The notes beneath the pieces were generated by a model. It did no database searches, was not told the origin of the DNA, and saw nothing but the letters and a program-made list of their open reading frames with translations. Below, piece after piece: positions 12,501-26,398 of a stretch of 64,000 bases of DNA; position 1 is the first letter of the stretch; each line of letters begins with the position of its first letter. Source of the stretch: Ephydatia muelleri (taxonomy: Eukaryota; Porifera; Demospongiae; Spongillida; Spongillidae); contig JABACO010000020.1 of NCBI GenBank assembly GCA_013339895.1, positions 2,993,171-3,057,170 on the forward strand. Reading direction: 5' to 3'. A program made the position numbers and the translations under genes.

Positions 12501-13216
12501 TTACATGAAGCCCAGCATGAGAACTTTACCTGTTATTATTACGTGTCAGTGTCAACGGTCCAACGAGTTCAATTCCAACTTGATGCCACACTTCAGACCT
12601 CACAGAGGCCTTGCTTAGCTTCTTATTGGTTCGCTGACATGTATCACACGTTCTAATATGTTCTTTAATGTCGTTGGTCATATCATGCCAATAGAAACGA
12701 GAGCATGCCTTCTGCAATGTTTTATCCCTGCCAAAATGGCCTCCACCTGGTCATGCATGAAAATGGAATACAATGTCATGATGTTTACATGATACACAAG
12801 GAGATATTACCTAGTTTTTCGTCGTGGCAAGCTTCGGTCACTCTCTTCTGGTCTTCTTCGTCAAACACCCAACGTCTTCTATCATCACCTTTGGTATACA
12901 ACTGACCATCCTCGAGTACAAACTCTCCTGCTTTCCTGCGTATCGTCCTCTTCCAGTTCTTTTCAGCATCCACTCTGTACGCCCTTTCCATAATATATTT
13001 CATTACGTCTTGATAAAGCAGCTTTTCTTGGTCTTTCTTCTCACTCCTACTCATTTCCTTTTCACTCCCTTCGCTCATTTCCTTTTCGCTCCTTCCGCTC
13101 AATTCCTTTTCGCTCCTTTCCTTTTCACTACTTACGCTCGTTTTCTGTTCACTCCTTCCGCTCATTTCCTTTTCATTCCTTCCGCTCGTTTCCTTTTCCG
13201 CCCTCGAATCGCTCAT
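9514..13216 (-). mobile_element. Fossil integrase + Ulp1 protease element (Ginger/KRBA2-like)
   Basis: Reading from 13216 downward on the minus strand: a Ser/Glu/Lys-rich N-terminal repeat, an HHCC-type integrase zinc-binding region (TCDTCQR), an integrase catalytic core of retroelement type, a GPY/F-like WTGPF motif near 11140, then a separate region at 9514-10281 with an Ulp1/C48-like cysteine protease signature (EDHW, NVFDS, SDCGLYA). No reverse transcriptase or gag is visible. Integrase followed by Ulp1 protease is the order known for Ginger1 DNA transposons and their KRBA2/GIN host derivatives; an LTR-element origin of the integrase is shared by both. Intron-like intervals interrupt the integrase region. 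The element is broken in a few places and is treated as a fossil; terminal repeats were not located. Confidence 0.7.
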
Positions 13217-13310
13217 TCCTTTTCACTCCTTCCGCTCGTTTCCTTTTTCCTCATTCCACGCGTTTCCTTTTCACTCCTTTTCTTTTCACTCGTTTCGCTC
13301 GTTTTCTCAC
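13030..13310. repeat. Short tandem repeat, CTTTTC/CGCTC-rich
   Basis: Imperfect units of roughly 20-25 bp containing CTCCTTCCGCTC and TTCCTTTTC. Read on the minus strand they encode the SEKE-rich N-terminal segment of the integrase fossil. Confidence 0.6.
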
Positions 13311-13738
13311 TCATTTCATAAACTTTTAAACACGTGCGCATGTTTAGTATTATTAATATTGCGTCTGTCAGGGCCAGACGGATCCTGCCTGGCCACTGAA
13401 TGAGATGACAATTGAGACCTGAAATGGAGAGGGGACTGCGCTTCTAGAAGGATCGCGGGGTGTGTGTATGCTGACACATGGTTGTGCATTGGTATTTAAG
13501 TGTATTGGTGCATTGATTATGATTACTTTTGGCGTGGAACGACCTAGCGAACGTGGTGGTAACTCGGACAGCGTCACTGAGATTCTAGGGCATCGGATGT
13601 TATATTATATTGTACATAAATACTGATTTCCAAAGCTACATATTATTATATATATATATATATCTGCTGCTTATGGGCAAAGCTTAATTTATTTGGCTTA
13701 CCTATACCTCCTGCTACCGGTAACGAAGTCAACAAGGG

Positions 13739-13860
13739 GCAATGGGGGACCTCGTATCCTAGGACCACGCGTCCGGCCGGACGGGTAATCCTAACGGCGG
13801 ACCTAGTATCCTAGGACCACGAGTCCGGCCGGACGCGTAATCCGGGGGGACGCGTACTCC
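13739..13860. repeat. GC-rich direct repeats with palindromic core
   Basis: Two or more copies of a block containing TATCCTAGGACCACG followed by the palindrome CGTCCGGCCGGACG. The composition differs sharply from the AT-rich flanks. It directly abuts the inverted duplication arm that starts at about 13870. Confidence 0.6.
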
Positions 13861-13869
13861 TGTGACACC

Positions 13870-15062
13870 GGCCTTAATTACACAACCATCCAACGTAAAA
13901 AAAAAATTTCAGACGTGCATAAACTTCTCCTGGGAGTACACACACTGTACATGCGTGGTCACAAGTTTTAGACTGTTGACTCTCCCCACTCGAAAGACAA
14001 GCCTCCGGTTTAGCCGATGGCAATGGTGGCAAATGCAGACCTCCACCATGTTACCCAGGTTGCAGTGGCGGATCCGGGGAGAAGGAGTTTCAACTAGCCC
14101 TCCGTACTCCACCAGGGCTGTTTTTAATTAGAGTCATAGAACCTGGGTGTTGTTCAGTAACTATCAATAAACGTGTTGTGCTTTAATAACTTTAAGGTTT
14201 TCAGGCACCATGAAAAATAAGGCAATCAGCACACTGATCTGGCTACGAATCCAATATGTGCCACTCCAGTGGTGAATAATTAATCTGCAGTTACCACATG
14301 CTCATATTATGTGTTAGAGTTAAAGAATGCAATTTACTATGTTGTCATAGTCAATGGTGGCTTTATCAGTCATGCTTATCTAATATTTAGTGCTATGCCT
14401 TGTTAGTGCCATATATGGTACCCTCAAATACTGGCAGACAATGTATTAATTCAACTTTCAACCGCAAGTGATCAGAAGTATACCATATTAACACAATACA
14501 AGAAGCATGGATAAGCATGTGGCTGGAAATTGGCTTACCTTTCCACGCTTTTTGACTAACATAAAGATTACTTCTCAGTTTGTGTCAACACCCTTCATTG
14601 GGGCTTTGGTTAAGCATATAAAATCGTTTTGGTGAACAGCAATAGTGGATACCCAAACATACAACAGGTGACATATCATGTGATAGTTCTTTCGTACATC
14701 ACGAGATCACGCCCACCACTATGACCAAAAAACAGAAGGGCTTTGATGCCCAGCATGGCATCATTTGCAGCATTAGGGACACTGTAGTGCTATGTAGACT
14801 GAGGGTGTGGGGGCTGCTTTGATAGTGTGGGCCTGTTTACCTTATTTGACTATGTCTACACATACCTTCAGCTAATCACCTGCCAAAGCAGGCCACGCTA
14901 TGTATACAAATAGCACAACAGCCTGCTGTGTTGTACTGTCAAATACATGCTTTGTCTAAAACTTCAATACTGTTGCACTGTTTCAATTTTCTCCCAACGC
15001 TCAAAATTATAATCCTTTATGCGCTAATGGACAGTTCTAGCCTTGTTGATATAGTCATTGCG
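13870..15062 (+). repeat. Left arm of a long-range inverted duplication
   Basis: This 1.2-kb segment is repeated in inverted orientation at 56483-57657 with roughly 90-95% identity by eye and a few small indels. The shared end is an ACACAACCATCC motif followed by a poly-A tract. No convincing coding region. The partner copy stops exactly at the assembly gap, so the repeat may be longer than seen. Confidence 0.85.
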
Positions 15063-15234
15063 CTTGTCATCTGTGTCTGTTCTTGAGTTGCTTTGCTGCG
15101 CCACATCCTCAGGGTGCATCAGCTGGGGTTGCACCAAGGCCATTCTGTCAACTGTCAAAAACCCAGGGTTCCCATTATTGCTTGTGCAATGTGGCTCACA
15201 TGTTGTCTCAGAGAGACTTCCATACACTGTTGTA

Positions 15235-17615
<2,381 letters not shown>

Positions 17616-19150
17616 TACAATACTAAGGTAATTTTATAGTATGCGACCTATCACTTTATAGAGGTCTAATATGTAATTCATAGATTACGTCTACTTTATT
17701 CTTAGTAACCGACTCTCCCGTGGAATTTCCCTGACAAAGAAAAAACTCGGTGACCGTTGGGAGCATTCGGCATGCCCGGAAATGTGAGCGGTAATGCAGG
17801 TTAGGTCTGCATGTGTCACATTGTTAGCCTATGCTTTGCGGGTAAATTCGAACTGTGCTACTGAATTATAACGGCCCAAGCTAAATATGTGGTACGCACA
17901 GCAGATTGTGTATGTGTGATCGATCATAGGCAGTCGATTGTGTGATTAGACGCATGCCATTGCTTACCGTGCAACTTCTTTCGACACCAATTGCACAGTC
18001 CATCCCTCGACCTTCCTCCCCTCCCCCTCATATGGACGCACATCGTCGCTTCATTGGCATGCGTAGCCATTGCATCAATCATAGACTGCTCGTAGTTCTG
18101 TGCACCATTGGGCTATGCCATTTAGACTTAGCGATCGTACTTTGTAAGGGAAACCACAATAAAGGCCCCCTGGATAATATTAATATCAAAGCTAACCACC
18201 GTACTGCCACTTGTATAAGATAGCTTGAGGACAGTGACATATATATAATTAAGTTATTTAGATAATTACATTATTATATTACACCTGCAGTTTGTTATTA
18301 ACCTGCATGTAGTGCATTCTTATTGTTATTACTGTTATTTACTAATTGATACACCTACTTCGTAATCACAAAGGAAGCTTAGCTATCGTTGTCTCTCCTC
18401 TTAAATTTCTAAGGAAGGACTGGGGTACCTATTGTGCGTTGCAAATACCTACTCGATTTGCTATAGGGGCGTGCAACACGCACGAGAGGTGTAAATTTTT
18501 ATCAGAAAATGTAAGAACCGTTTTTCGTAGTACATGTAAGGCTGACTATGAAATTCTGACAGCCTAGTCAAAGGATGTCACAATAATAATAGCTAGACAT
18601 CTCTCGATACCTGGAGAGTGTCTCTTTCTCACAGCTCTTCAGAAGTCAAAACCACGTCACCCCTTAGATATCCATCCCATTGCGGTTGGGGAGGCACTGC
18701 CAAGATTAACTGGTACTGAAATGTTTGTGCATGGTTGACAAGTAAGGTTACTGTGCCAACAATAAGAGCATGTGTCAAGCATAGTGACCACAGCGTATTT
18801 AATAAGGGCTGAAGTTTTGGAACAGATCAAATAGTCTAGGGTTCTCTCTGGCATAAGGGGTCTGGGCTAAAAAGGCATAGGCTCTCTATCATGTCAAGAA
18901 ATGGTATCCAACTTGTAACAAGCCCATGGGAGAGATATTCTTGGGTTCTCAATTATTCATCCCAACTGGAGTATTAGTTTAAAGTACTAGTTTGAGTGCT
19001 GACAAGCACTGCCCGTACATGCGTTTATTTTAGTATTGTTATATGCGCAAGAGGTATTAAGCTTCTTGGGCTCCATTCCAGACCTCATGGGGTAGCTTAC
19101 AGCGCTCCGTTATACCCCCTAGGTAGCACCAGGAGGATCCATCCCACAAC
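17616..19150. other. Intergenic, no supported gene
   Basis: Presumed 5' flank of family member 1. No exon, RNA gene or repeat that I can support. Confidence 0.4.
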
Positions 19151-19189
19151 CTTCCCCCTCATTCATTATTCATTCTAGACTCCTTCACA

Positions 19190-20950
19190 AAAATTCCTGC
19201 ATCAGCTCCCATGGGATAGAAGGCTCTAGCTGCAGATCGGGATGTTGAGGTGACCGAAGTAGTTGACAAGGTCAATAGCCTTGTGACTACCTGATCTTGC
19301 GGCAAGATGCACAGCCAGCTGGGAGGAAGGCTTTCTGTGCTTCCTTGCCCCATTTAGCAGATACATGGCTGTGAAGTCAAAAGCAACGGGCTTGCCACAT
19401 TCCCAGTCGCGAACAGGACAAGACAAGTCTGATGGTCTGTCAAAACCACAGCTGCAATCAGCTTCAATCTGTACACTTATACTAGGCAAGCCTGCTTGCA
19501 GGAGGTAGTGAAACTATCCCTCAGCTTGTTATGCCGGATGACTGTGTCCCCACCACGCTTACAGGTAGTTGCATGGGGACCAGGGGATCAAGCAGGTTAT
19601 TGTGGCAATGAGCACACTTAGACCCCTTTGCAGAGTCTGAACCAAGCCACCACAGTAAGGCAACTTGAAACTCAGCGGGCCTAGGGACAGCTGACAGCCA
19701 TGAACATGTGTGGGGAGCAGAACAGCCAAGAGGTGAACTGTTAGCTTTTGAACTGGAGGAAAAAAAGCCTGTTAAATTGACAATCTTCAGTCTTAGAAGA
19801 CAGGGCCCATTGATGGCAGGGTGACCGGAACATTGATTGCACAGTGATGGCATGAGATGGGGTGACACAACTGCTAAAAAGGGAAATAACATCCTGAAGG
19901 TAGCAATGTGAGGCACAGGGAGAATCTACAGTGAGGCTATATAAGCTGCTAGAGAATGCAGCACCAGTGAATGCACCAACAGTTGAGCTTGTAGCCAGGC
20001 TGTTGCACTGGTGTCTACAGACGTGCCGTCAGCAAAGCACTCATGCACAGCAGAATCATAGGACCCTAAGGTTGTAGCACAAAGGGACCCTAAGGTTGTA
20101 GCACAAAGGGACCCTAGGCTGTAGCACAAAGAGACCCTAAGGTTGTAGCACAAAGGGACCCTAAGGTTGTAGCACAAAGGGACCCTAGGCTGTAGCACAA
20201 AGAGATGGGGATGTGATGCATGCAAGGTGTGCCATTTTGCAGAGGTCACCACAAAAAGTGGAGGGTCAGCTAAGGAACCTGAGTGCCAACGGCAATCAAA
20301 CTGGACAGCAACTTCAAAGCTCTGATACAACGCCCATTGGTGAAGCTCTTGCAGAAAGTGAGGCTTGATGATCAAAGCTCTCTGTATAGCTTGCTGACCA
20401 ACACCCCATCATCAAGGTGCCATGAATTGAAGACCAATCTAATGCAGCCATCATCAGCATCAACCATAGCAAGCAGCTGGTGGAGGACCAGGGCAAAATA
20501 ATGGCCCCGGGGCCCTGGAGGGTCAGCTTGTTGACGGGGCCCTGGAGGGTCACCTTGTTGAACTCCACATTGCTAGTGTAAGACACCCAATTGAATGCCA
20601 CAAAAGAGGGCGTTGGCTGTAACACCCTTGAGCCCATGGGAGGAGTTCAGGGAAGTGAATGCAAGAGGGCCTGACAAAAAACAAGAACAAGATTTAACTC
20701 ATATTCACCTTGCAGATGGCAAAATCAGTGACATTCCAGGATTCATCGACAAACTTCCCTCAGATGGGGAGGATTGTTCTCTCAGGACCAGAAGGGCATG
20801 CGACAAGAATGGCCGTTGAATTTGTGCCTTCTGCATAAGTGAAGAGCACTCAACCAATGATTTGTACAGTAAGACTGTACTGTACTTGGTGTGTGGGTCC
20901 AAGGCTGTGGAGACCACAAGAGGACCTTTTTGCTCTTGGTCCCAATGAAG
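19190..20950 (-). mobile_element. Reverse-transcriptase retroelement fossil
   Basis: On the minus strand near 20500-20600 there is a reverse-transcriptase palm signature (GVQQGDPPGP, and a WHLDDGVL form of the YxDD box near 20390-20420). Further on, 19226-19916 carries a C-terminal region seen in many invertebrate retroelement polyproteins (CSWLSAVP, CAHCHNNLLDPL, RPSDLSCPVRDW, KPVAFDF). It is probably a non-LTR element, but no LTRs or poly-A end were found and the family is not certain. It is old and broken several times. Confidence 0.6.
20063..20205. repeat. 23-bp minisatellite
   Basis: Six or so copies of a unit containing GGGACCCTAAGGTTGTAGC, with shorter variants (CCTAGGCTG). It has grown inside the retroelement fossil. 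Confidence 0.85.
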
Positions 20951-21841
20951 ATATCAGTGCCAGGCTTCAGGCACTATGTGGTCTGTACAGCAAATAGAGT
21001 AGAATGGATGAAAAATTAGCAAGGGTGAGAAGAAAAAAAAATAGAGAGAGAGGAGAGAGAGAGAGAGAGGAGAAAAAATGAGAGAGAGAGGGAGAAGAAG
21101 AGGTGAGGAGGAGAGAGACGGAGAAGAGATATGCGTAGAGAGCTCAGAGAGAGAGATGAGAGCATCGAGATGGAGAGAGGGATGACGAGAGATCTAGGCG
21201 ACGAGAGAGGAGGAGAGATCAAAAAGATGCCAGCCAATTCTCTACTCTCTTTGTTTCTCTCTTGAAGAATTCCTATTAAGTGACACTCCCAAGTCAATAG
21301 AAACCAAATCGAACAGATAGTGTGCAACTCTTTCACTTTTCGGTTGTCACATCTCTGACAAGAACCAAGGCTGCTCCTAGTGTTGAAATAATGGAATAAG
21401 ACTACGTGGGGGGGGGGGGGGGGTATTTGGTGGACCCAGGGCTGGAATTGACCTCACATCTTGAGCTTGTGAAGCTCTCGTTGTAACCACTAAAGTCATT
21501 ACCCTAGCTTGAAGTAATAAAGTTTATGTATTCGTTGATAAGCTATAATGAAAGAAACAATGTTTTAATTCCTATCGTCATTATAACCTCTCAGCTCAAT
21601 TCCAAACCAGCGCACGCATCAACCACGTGGTAATTTCCCGCGAATATCAGACATACACAATTAATCTAAGACATAAATCCACAAACATCAGCGATGATAT
21701 ACAGATCTAATTCAGCCACACAGTTTACATCAATCCCAAAGATTGGACAGGCTCCACCCAAAAAAAAAAAAAAGTTAAAAAAAGATGGAGCCACCAAGCC
21801 TCAGAAGATATAAAAATTGAAACAAAAATTACTACTATGCA
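20951..21841. other. Low-complexity intergenic stretch
   Basis: GA-rich imperfect repeats at about 21030-21215, a run of 16 G at 21408-21423 and an A-run near 21760. No gene seen. Confidence 0.5.
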
Positions 21842-24800
21842 CTACCATGCTGCTCCATTTGTACCAAGTGCTTCCATTTTGCTTGCTCTATCATTCCTTC
21901 TGTCTTCACTTCTTGTGCAGTCATCATTTTGCCGCACCACATCGTGAACCCCAATGGAAGGGGGACATTGTCCTGTCTCCAGGGACATGTCATGTGGCCC
22001 CTCACTGCTCACCTGTACCGGTTCAATGGTGGGCTCCTCATGCAAAGAGTTCTGGACTGGCTGGACAGGCAACCAGCTTCTCGTTATGCTCTTCGACCCT
22101 GCCATATGTAGCTGAGACTTGTTAGGTTCGAAACCAGTCTCCACTTCAGGCTTAGGTGACACATCACTACCTGTGCTGGCAGACTCTGAGGTGGCTAGTC
22201 CTTGCTCTAAATCCTCATTATTTACAGAAGAAGAGCTGTGGAGAGATGAGCACGGTTGAGCTATTGCAGACGTCTTCCCAGCACTCAGCGAGTCCTCCTG
22301 CTGAACACACAGCTTCGATTTATTTTTCCTGAAACAGAAAAAAAAAATTAATACAGAAATGATGTGTTACGGCATAAAGTGATGCCACATTTCAAGCTGC
22401 CTCCTGTACTACTACCCCAGAACGCCCAACAACTCACAACAAACCAGTGTACATGTATATTACAGCATTCAACACTAAACCTCTGTAATGATTCACAGCT
22501 GGAACAGGTCCCCATGCCTATAAACCTCCTGTCCAGCAGATCATGATCTACTCTCCCAAATGGATCTAACACAGCTCCACTGTCAGATAAAACCTACCCA
22601 TAATATTTTCGTCGCACGTGTACTACCAGTATGACAGCAACACAGCAGATAATGAGGAACATCAGGCTGACAACAATAATTAGCCCATAAATGGATGGTA
22701 GCATAGCTTGGGTTTGTGTCTGATTGTGAGAAGGTGGAGGTGTGGTAGTAGGAAATGAGGATGCGCTCTGAGATGGTGACCATGGAGACTGTGAGAGTGA
22801 CAGTGGTTCTGTCATAGTTGGAGGGAGGGTGGGTGCCTGTGAGGAACACAGGCACCGCCGCTCATCAGGGCCGACAAAGGAGGTGGAAAGATCCGGTCTG
22901 AAAGCCACACCCACCACTGCAGGGGCCTCGCCAGGACAGCTGAGGTTGGCCATCTTGTACGTCAAGCGATCAAAAAAACCCACAAAGAAGGACCCTTCGT
23001 GCTCTGTGAAGTCCAGTCTGGAGCAGAGGGCTGGGGAGGTAAGAGGCATGGAGCATACAGACGTGCCCAATGTGGTCACGCGGCCATCTTGAATCCTGAC
23101 CACGTACACCGAACCGTTAGCATGACGATAAACAAATTGAGGATCTTTTGCGTTGACACAACTGGCTTCTGACACGCTGCCCAGAACGATGGGCTGAGTC
23201 ACGGTTCCATTTTCAAAGCGGACAACAATGGAGTTGTTTGCGGGGTACATCCATGCCACCACTCCGGAGGCAGAACACGGGTACGGAACAGAGAGGGAGT
23301 GATTGGTGACGTGCTGTGACTGATGGCAGGGGTCAAAGGTGAAAGCACTTGTGGTCGAGCACCTGAGCAGAAAGGCGTTCCCATAGGACTCCAACTGGCC
23401 AACGCCTGGACACGCTGAACTGAGGAAATCAAAGTTCCTTTCAGTGAACAGGCTTGGCGCTGTGGTCGTAAACGCAGCAATTACGGCTCTGAAACTGTCC
23501 AGGAACACAACAGTATTTGCAATCGTACCAACGGATGGACAGTTTGCGTTTGAAGCAGTGAAAAAGGATGTGTAGAGTGGGCCTGACACCCTCATGCTGT
23601 CCAAGACTTTAAAAACTGGCTTTCCGCTGCTCAAGTCAAGTGTCAATGAGGTCACATCCGACCCCTTCACACACAACACGTCCAGCTCTTCAGGGTCCAC
23701 GCTACGACCAATGGTCAGTGGATTACAGCCCCCTGGTGTCATCACCACGGTAACGTCCGTCAGATTATACTCCTGCCCTGTGCTGCTCCCCGTAAACTTC
23801 AAGACTAAGAGGGAGCTGTTTGCGGGAACGTACGCTGTAAGGCTCAGGCTGTCTGAGGGGGAGGGCTTGCTGAGGATGGACGTAAGGTTACAGGGAGAGC
23901 GATGCCCTGGAGATGCTGGGCTGCACTCCGGAGGTAGGTACACTCCATCAATCAGGGTGCTGTTGAAGGGCGCGTGGGGAGAAGCCACGCCCACCTCGAC
24001 GCCCCTTGTTGTGTTGCGAAGGAAGACGTGGGATACTGTGGTGCAGTCTGGGGAGGAGGGATTAGAGTGATGAGGAGGGATAAGGTGATGAGGAGGGGAG
24101 GGGTTAGGGTAATGAGGAGGAGGAGGGTTAGGGTAATGAGGAGGAGGAGGGTTAGGGTAATGTGGAGGAGGAGGGTTAGGGTAATGAGGAGGGGAGGGGT
24201 TAGGGTAATGAGGAGGAGGAGGGGTTAGGGTACTGTGAGGAGGAGGGGTTAGGGTAATGTGGAGGAGGAGGGGTTAGGGTGATGAGGAGGAGGAGGGGTT
24301 AGGGTGATGAGGAGGAGGAGGGGTTAGGGTGATGAGGAGGAGGAGGGGTTAGGGTAATGTGAGGAGGAGGGGTTAGGGTAATGAGGAGGAGGAGGGGTTA
24401 GGGTGATGAGGAGGAGGGGTTAGGGTGATGAGGAGGGGTTAGGGTGATGAGGAGGGGTTAGGGTGATGAGGAGGAGGAGGGGTTAGGGTGGTCGATGTTA
24501 ATGTTAATGGTATACAACACACATGCACACACACACACACCAAGGACACACAAGTGCACACACATATACACATACACAACCCCATACACACACATGCACG
24601 CACCCCATACACACATCCCATGTACACACACATGCACACACACACATGCACACACCCCATACATGCACCCCACCCCACCCCATATACACACCCATATACA
24701 CAGACACACACACATGCACACACACATGTACAGACACACATGTACACACACACACACAAACACACATGCACACACACACACATACAGACACACAAACACA

Positions 24801-25043
24801 CATGCACACACATGGGATGATCTTGATGTAACTTTAAGGTCATGGCTTCGTCGACCTTCGCCAAATACGCGCGCCCACTTCGGCTCTGAATAACCTATAA
24901 CTTCTGTGCACGTGCCGTGTAGCAGGTCCGCTTTTCACGCCATTTTCGCTCTCTAATACAATCGCACGGACCGACCCAAGCCCAAACTAACCTTTTATGG
25001 CCGAACTTGCCGAGATCCACAAGAGGATTAACAGAGATGACAT
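21842..25043 (-). CDS. Type I membrane protein, tandem family member 2
   Basis: Unrecognised family. Exons 24992-25043, 22598-24047 and 21842-22328 give a continuous 662-residue frame. Exon 1 is a signal peptide (MSSLLILLWISASSA) ending in phase 1. The ectodomain starts with an (D)CTTVSHVF motif, followed by DGVYLPPEC and many NxS/T sites; the C-terminal half has beta-propeller-like repeats (VVRFENGTV, VYVVRIQDGRV) and ends in a Pro/Ser/Thr-rich stalk. Transmembrane helix near 22625-22700, then HVRRK and a cytoplasmic tail of about 160 residues, the longest of the three paralogues. Intron 1 holds a 430-bp minisatellite and a CA tract. The part at 22820-23344 is nearly identical to 26512-27036 in member 3. 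Confidence 0.85.
24060..24490. repeat. Minisatellite with GGGTTAGGGT core
   Basis: About 17 units of 20-25 bp, each a GGAGGAGG run followed by GGTTAGGGT(A/G)ATG. Every unit contains a TTAGGG hexamer. Lies in intron 1 of family member 2. Confidence 0.9.
24520..24812. repeat. Degenerate (CA)n tract
   Basis: CA-rich sequence with CATGCACACA and CATATACACA variants, same intron as the minisatellite. His/Thr and Cys/Val open frames here are not genes. Confidence 0.9.
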
Positions 25044-25626
25044 CGCTCTTAACTGCTAAGGAATCATATTAGCATACTCAGTAAACATAATCCGGTACCC
25101 AGCCCCTGCGGATGATTTAGAGGTGATGTAACCATCCGCAACTGTGACGACATGACTAGCATAAACATGTAGGATGGATCGCCACAATTTCAGATTGCGG
25201 AACGCCCTACTTGAGCTTTAGAAGAACACCGCATTGTGGCGGTGATCTGTCCTTTGCAACGACTGCTACCGCCCCCTCCCTTCCAATCCACCACGAATAG
25301 TGCGCGCATATTACTAATAGCGACACATAGGCAGCATAAAACTCGGCATTGACGCTGTTAGGATATATATTTAGGGTGGCGCGACTGACCAGGTCAATTT
25401 GCACCCGGAATCCGAATCCGGTGTCAAAAAGCACCCGTCTTACACTAAATTTTTTTAGCAATGTTTTGGCAGTCAACGACCACTGCACGACCACTGGACG
25501 AGGGCGCCTTCGGCGCCATATTAAATTTCCTAAACATACCTATTCATTTCACACATCAAGACATTTATGAGCCTGCATTAGTTCACAAAATACAAAAGTA
25601 TAAAGGTACAAAAAAAACAGTTCATG

Positions 25627-26336
25627 TCAGGCGAAGTCATGGTTGGTGCTCGTGTTTGGAAGAAGGGGGTCATTTGACATGGCCAGGGCAGAATGGTTAT
25701 GCTGCTCCCTGGACTCAGGAAAGGCTGGTGCATTTACTCGATGATTCTCCAAGTCCGTTGCGCCGTTCCTGTTGGAACACTCTTCCGTTTCTTGTTGTGG
25801 TTCTTCATTGCCCTCTGGCTGAGTTCTGAGAACAAAGACGTTCAGAGCAATCATGCAGAGTGTAATGTGCGGGATGACAAAGAGAGGGGGAGAGAGGATT
25901 ACAAAGAGAGGGGGAGAGAGGAATAAATGAGTCGGGTGGGAAAGTATGTGAGGTGTGGGAGAAAGGAGGGTGGAGGAGAAGCAAGGTAGAGAAATCTGTC
26001 AATACAGTATGTGGACAGCTAACTTGCTTTAATACTTACGGAAGAGAATCATACTGGGCCTTGCATTTCTTCCTGAAAGTTACATGAATAGGGTCATCAT
26101 GGAATACAACTACTCTACAAGCCATGCACACACATCCCACATATACACACACACCATGCACACATCCCACATACACACACGCCATGCACACATCCCACAT
26201 ACACACACATACACACACAGGGCATGCATAACATACATGTACATAACACACACATACACACACATACACACACACACACGCACACACACACACACGCACA
26301 CACACACACACACGCACACACACACACGCACGCACG

Positions 26337-26398
<62 letters not shown>

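Noticed and set aside
24060-24490. True telomere or subtelomere
   Set aside because: TTAGGG occurs only once per 20-25-bp unit, and genes continue on both sides.
24439-24893. His/Thr and Cys/Val open frames
   Set aside because: CA-repeat in an intron of family member 2.
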